Source: Sugiyamaella lignohabitans (taxonomy: Eukaryota > Ascomycota > Dipodascomycetes > Dipodascales > Trichomonascaceae). Taken from it: a stretch of DNA of 64,000 nt. Location: NCBI RefSeq assembly GCF_001640025.1, contig NC_031674.1:3224001-3288000 (forward strand), given 5' to 3'. Both the position numbers and the translations under genes were made by a program. The notes below the pieces were generated by a model. That model searched no databases, had not been told where the DNA came from, and saw nothing but the letters and a program-made list of their open reading frames with translations. Below are positions 62,772 to 64,000 of the stretch, one piece after another. Positions within the stretch are counted from its first letter, which is position 1. Each line of letters starts with the position of its first letter.

Positions 62772-64000
62772 TTATTTAAGACCCTCATCACGAAGATCAA
62801 ATGACGAAATAGGACGTATTGGTTCGGGTCTCATATTGAGTCTACTGCTCACTCTAGAAGGAACGCTGTTGAGATCCAACATAGACGTAGATTTTCCAAG
62901 GTTTCCCGATGATTTCATCCTTCTTGGAGCATATGAGGTTCTGGATCCAGATGGTGAACCGGGATAGCTTTTCAGTGAAAAATCTGCCTCGTTAAGACCC
63001 TCTTCTAATAATCGGTCAGCATCCTCACGGCCAAAGTCATCTATATACGACTTGCCATTTCCTGAGAACCTAGAATAAACTGACCATATGGGATGAGTCA
63101 GATATCGAAGTTTATTATGAAATAATGATGAAAACCCAAGAAATCTGCGTGAGGAATGACCGCGACCCAAAAATGATTTAAAATATGCGAAAGCAAGCCA
63201 GAAAAGTAATATTAGAAAAACAAATAGAATGTGAATTCCAGAAATAACGGGTGCATGACGAATAGGTGTGCTGAATGGAATCCCTTCGCCCCCGATAATA
63301 TATTGTGGATTAGGTACACCAGCAGGCATATATCCGACATCTATCATACCCGGTCTAGCAGAAGGTATCTGACTAGATGCATAGAGCATTGCCTTGCCTA
63401 GAGTCCAAGTTAATTCGACACCGTCGATTGAAACTGCGCTTTGGAATGGATCAATGAAATCATGGATGTTCCTGGTATCTAACTGATTCTCAAAATCAAT
63501 AGATGTAGCTCGTTTATCCAATTCTAAAAGAACTTTGCCATTATCTGATACTGGTACTCCAAATCCCTCATGCAAAATATTTACCACCCAAGCTGCCTTA
63601 AAGCATGCTGTAGATAAGTACTCTTTTTTCATATCTTTATACACCCCTTGTTCACTGTTTGCTAAAACTTCTTCCCAAGACAATGAACAGAACTCCTTGG
63701 CCTTACTACTGAACTTGGCAAAATCATACTTGCCACCCATATCGAAAACATCGTTGGCTGTATACCAATACTCGCTCACTCCAACCAACTTGTCTGAATT
63801 AAAATCAATTGCGGGAACATGAATTCCGTTAAACAAACATGGTTCATCTTTGCATGGAAGGCCTTTATTAAGTAGTGGTACCAACTGATTCAAACAATGT
63901 TCGAAGTCACCGGTTCCTATAAACGTGACATTCGTGTTGGAGCCATCATAATAGTTAAAAGAATGTCCCGCTGGAGCACATGGGTCTGAAATTGTATTTA
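62772..64000 (-). CDS. YND1: Golgi apyrase Ynd1-type nucleoside phosphatase (partial, 5' end outside window)
   Basis: GDA1/CD39-family apyrase that hydrolyses nucleoside di- and triphosphates in the Golgi lumen, supporting glycosylation. The frame stays open to the right edge, so roughly 409 C-terminal residues are present. The upstream-most visible part (DPCAPAGHSFNYYDGSNTNV, then GTGDFEHCLNQLVPLLNK) and EYWYTANDVFDMGGKYDF are family blocks. WTLGKAMLYASSQIP is the last conserved region. A single membrane span follows (IHILFVFLILLFWLAFAYF) with a Ser/Arg-rich cytosolic tail. A membrane span at the C-terminal side points to Ynd1 rather than Gda1, which has only an N-terminal anchor. Confidence 0.9.
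   Translation of the reverse strand, partial: NTISDPCAPAGHSFNYYDGSNTNVTFIGTGDFEHCLNQLVPLLNKGLPCKDEPCLFNGIHVPAIDFNSDKLVGVSEYWYTANDVFDMGGKYDFAKFSSKAKEFCSLSWEEVLANSEQGVYKDMKKEYLSTACFKAAWVVNILHEGFGVPVSDNGKVLLELDKRATSIDFENQLDTRNIHDFIDPFQSAVSIDGVELTWTLGKAMLYASSQIPSARPGMIDVGYMPAGVPNPQYIIGGEGIPFSTPIRHAPVISGIHILFVFLILLFWLAFAYFKSFLGRGHSSRRFLGFSSLFHNKLRYLTHPIWSVYSRFSGNGKSYIDDFGREDADRLLEEGLNEADFSLKSYPGSPSGSRTSYAPRRMKSSGNLGKSTSMLDLNSVPSRVSSRLNMRPEPIRPISSFDLRDEGLK

Overview
This window is nuclear DNA from a budding yeast (Saccharomycotina). Its orthologs are typical of yeast, and its introns carry the strong yeast signals GTATGT/GTAAGT, TACTAAC or CTAAC, and YAG. CUG appears to be read as leucine, as at the invariant Leu just before the regulatory Ser of eIF2-alpha (5756-5758), so it is not a CUG-Ser clade species. 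At least nine genes are spliced. A two-membrane-span SREBP and a molybdopterin-synthase large subunit are also present. Together these fit an early-diverging, relatively intron-rich lineage such as the Yarrowia/Trichomonascaceae-Dipodascaceae side of the tree better than Saccharomyces. The exact taxon is inference.

Layout, left to right. 1-14.4 kb: the 3' tip of an unidentified gene, spliced VTA1 (ESCRT-III/Vps4 cofactor), an unrecognised two-span membrane protein (-), SUI2 (eIF2-alpha), a secreted GH3 beta-glucosidase, a twice-spliced MEMO-family gene and a spliced AP-1 beta-adaptin. 14.4-24.1 kb, all minus strand: HRQ1 (RecQ4-type helicase), SSK1 (HOG-pathway response regulator) and an SREBP-type bHLH membrane transcription factor. 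26.8-39.6 kb: spliced UBC4, spliced PAN1, spliced EXO1 with a 13-base first coding exon (-), SEC24 and a MOCS2B/MoaE gene (-). 39.6-48.9 kb: a poorly understood 2 kb stretch with splice-like signals and a small orphan ORF, a three-RRM Gbp2/Hrb1-type protein, spliced SGF29 (-), PGS1 (-) and mitoribosomal MRPS18 (-). 51.5-64 kb: a glycerol-3-phosphatase-like HAD enzyme, spliced CLA4 (PAK kinase, -), MPH1 (FANCM-type helicase, -) and the C-terminal part of YND1 (apyrase, -) running off the right edge.

The genes do not form one pathway; this is an ordinary eukaryotic mosaic. Loose themes are endosome/Golgi/ER traffic (VTA1, APL2, SEC24, PAN1, YND1), genome maintenance (HRQ1, EXO1, MPH1), and osmostress and polarity signalling (SSK1, GPP-like, CLA4). 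Several gene pairs converge with only 66-99 bp between stop codons.

The most unusual non-genic structure is a GC-rich repeat family in otherwise AT-rich spacers. A 163-bp near-perfect palindrome (52358-52520) lies between the GPP-like gene and CLA4, and two single-arm copies lie in opposite orientations at 58310-58370 and 59236-59278. I found no convincing tRNA, rRNA, CRISPR array or protein-coding transposon.
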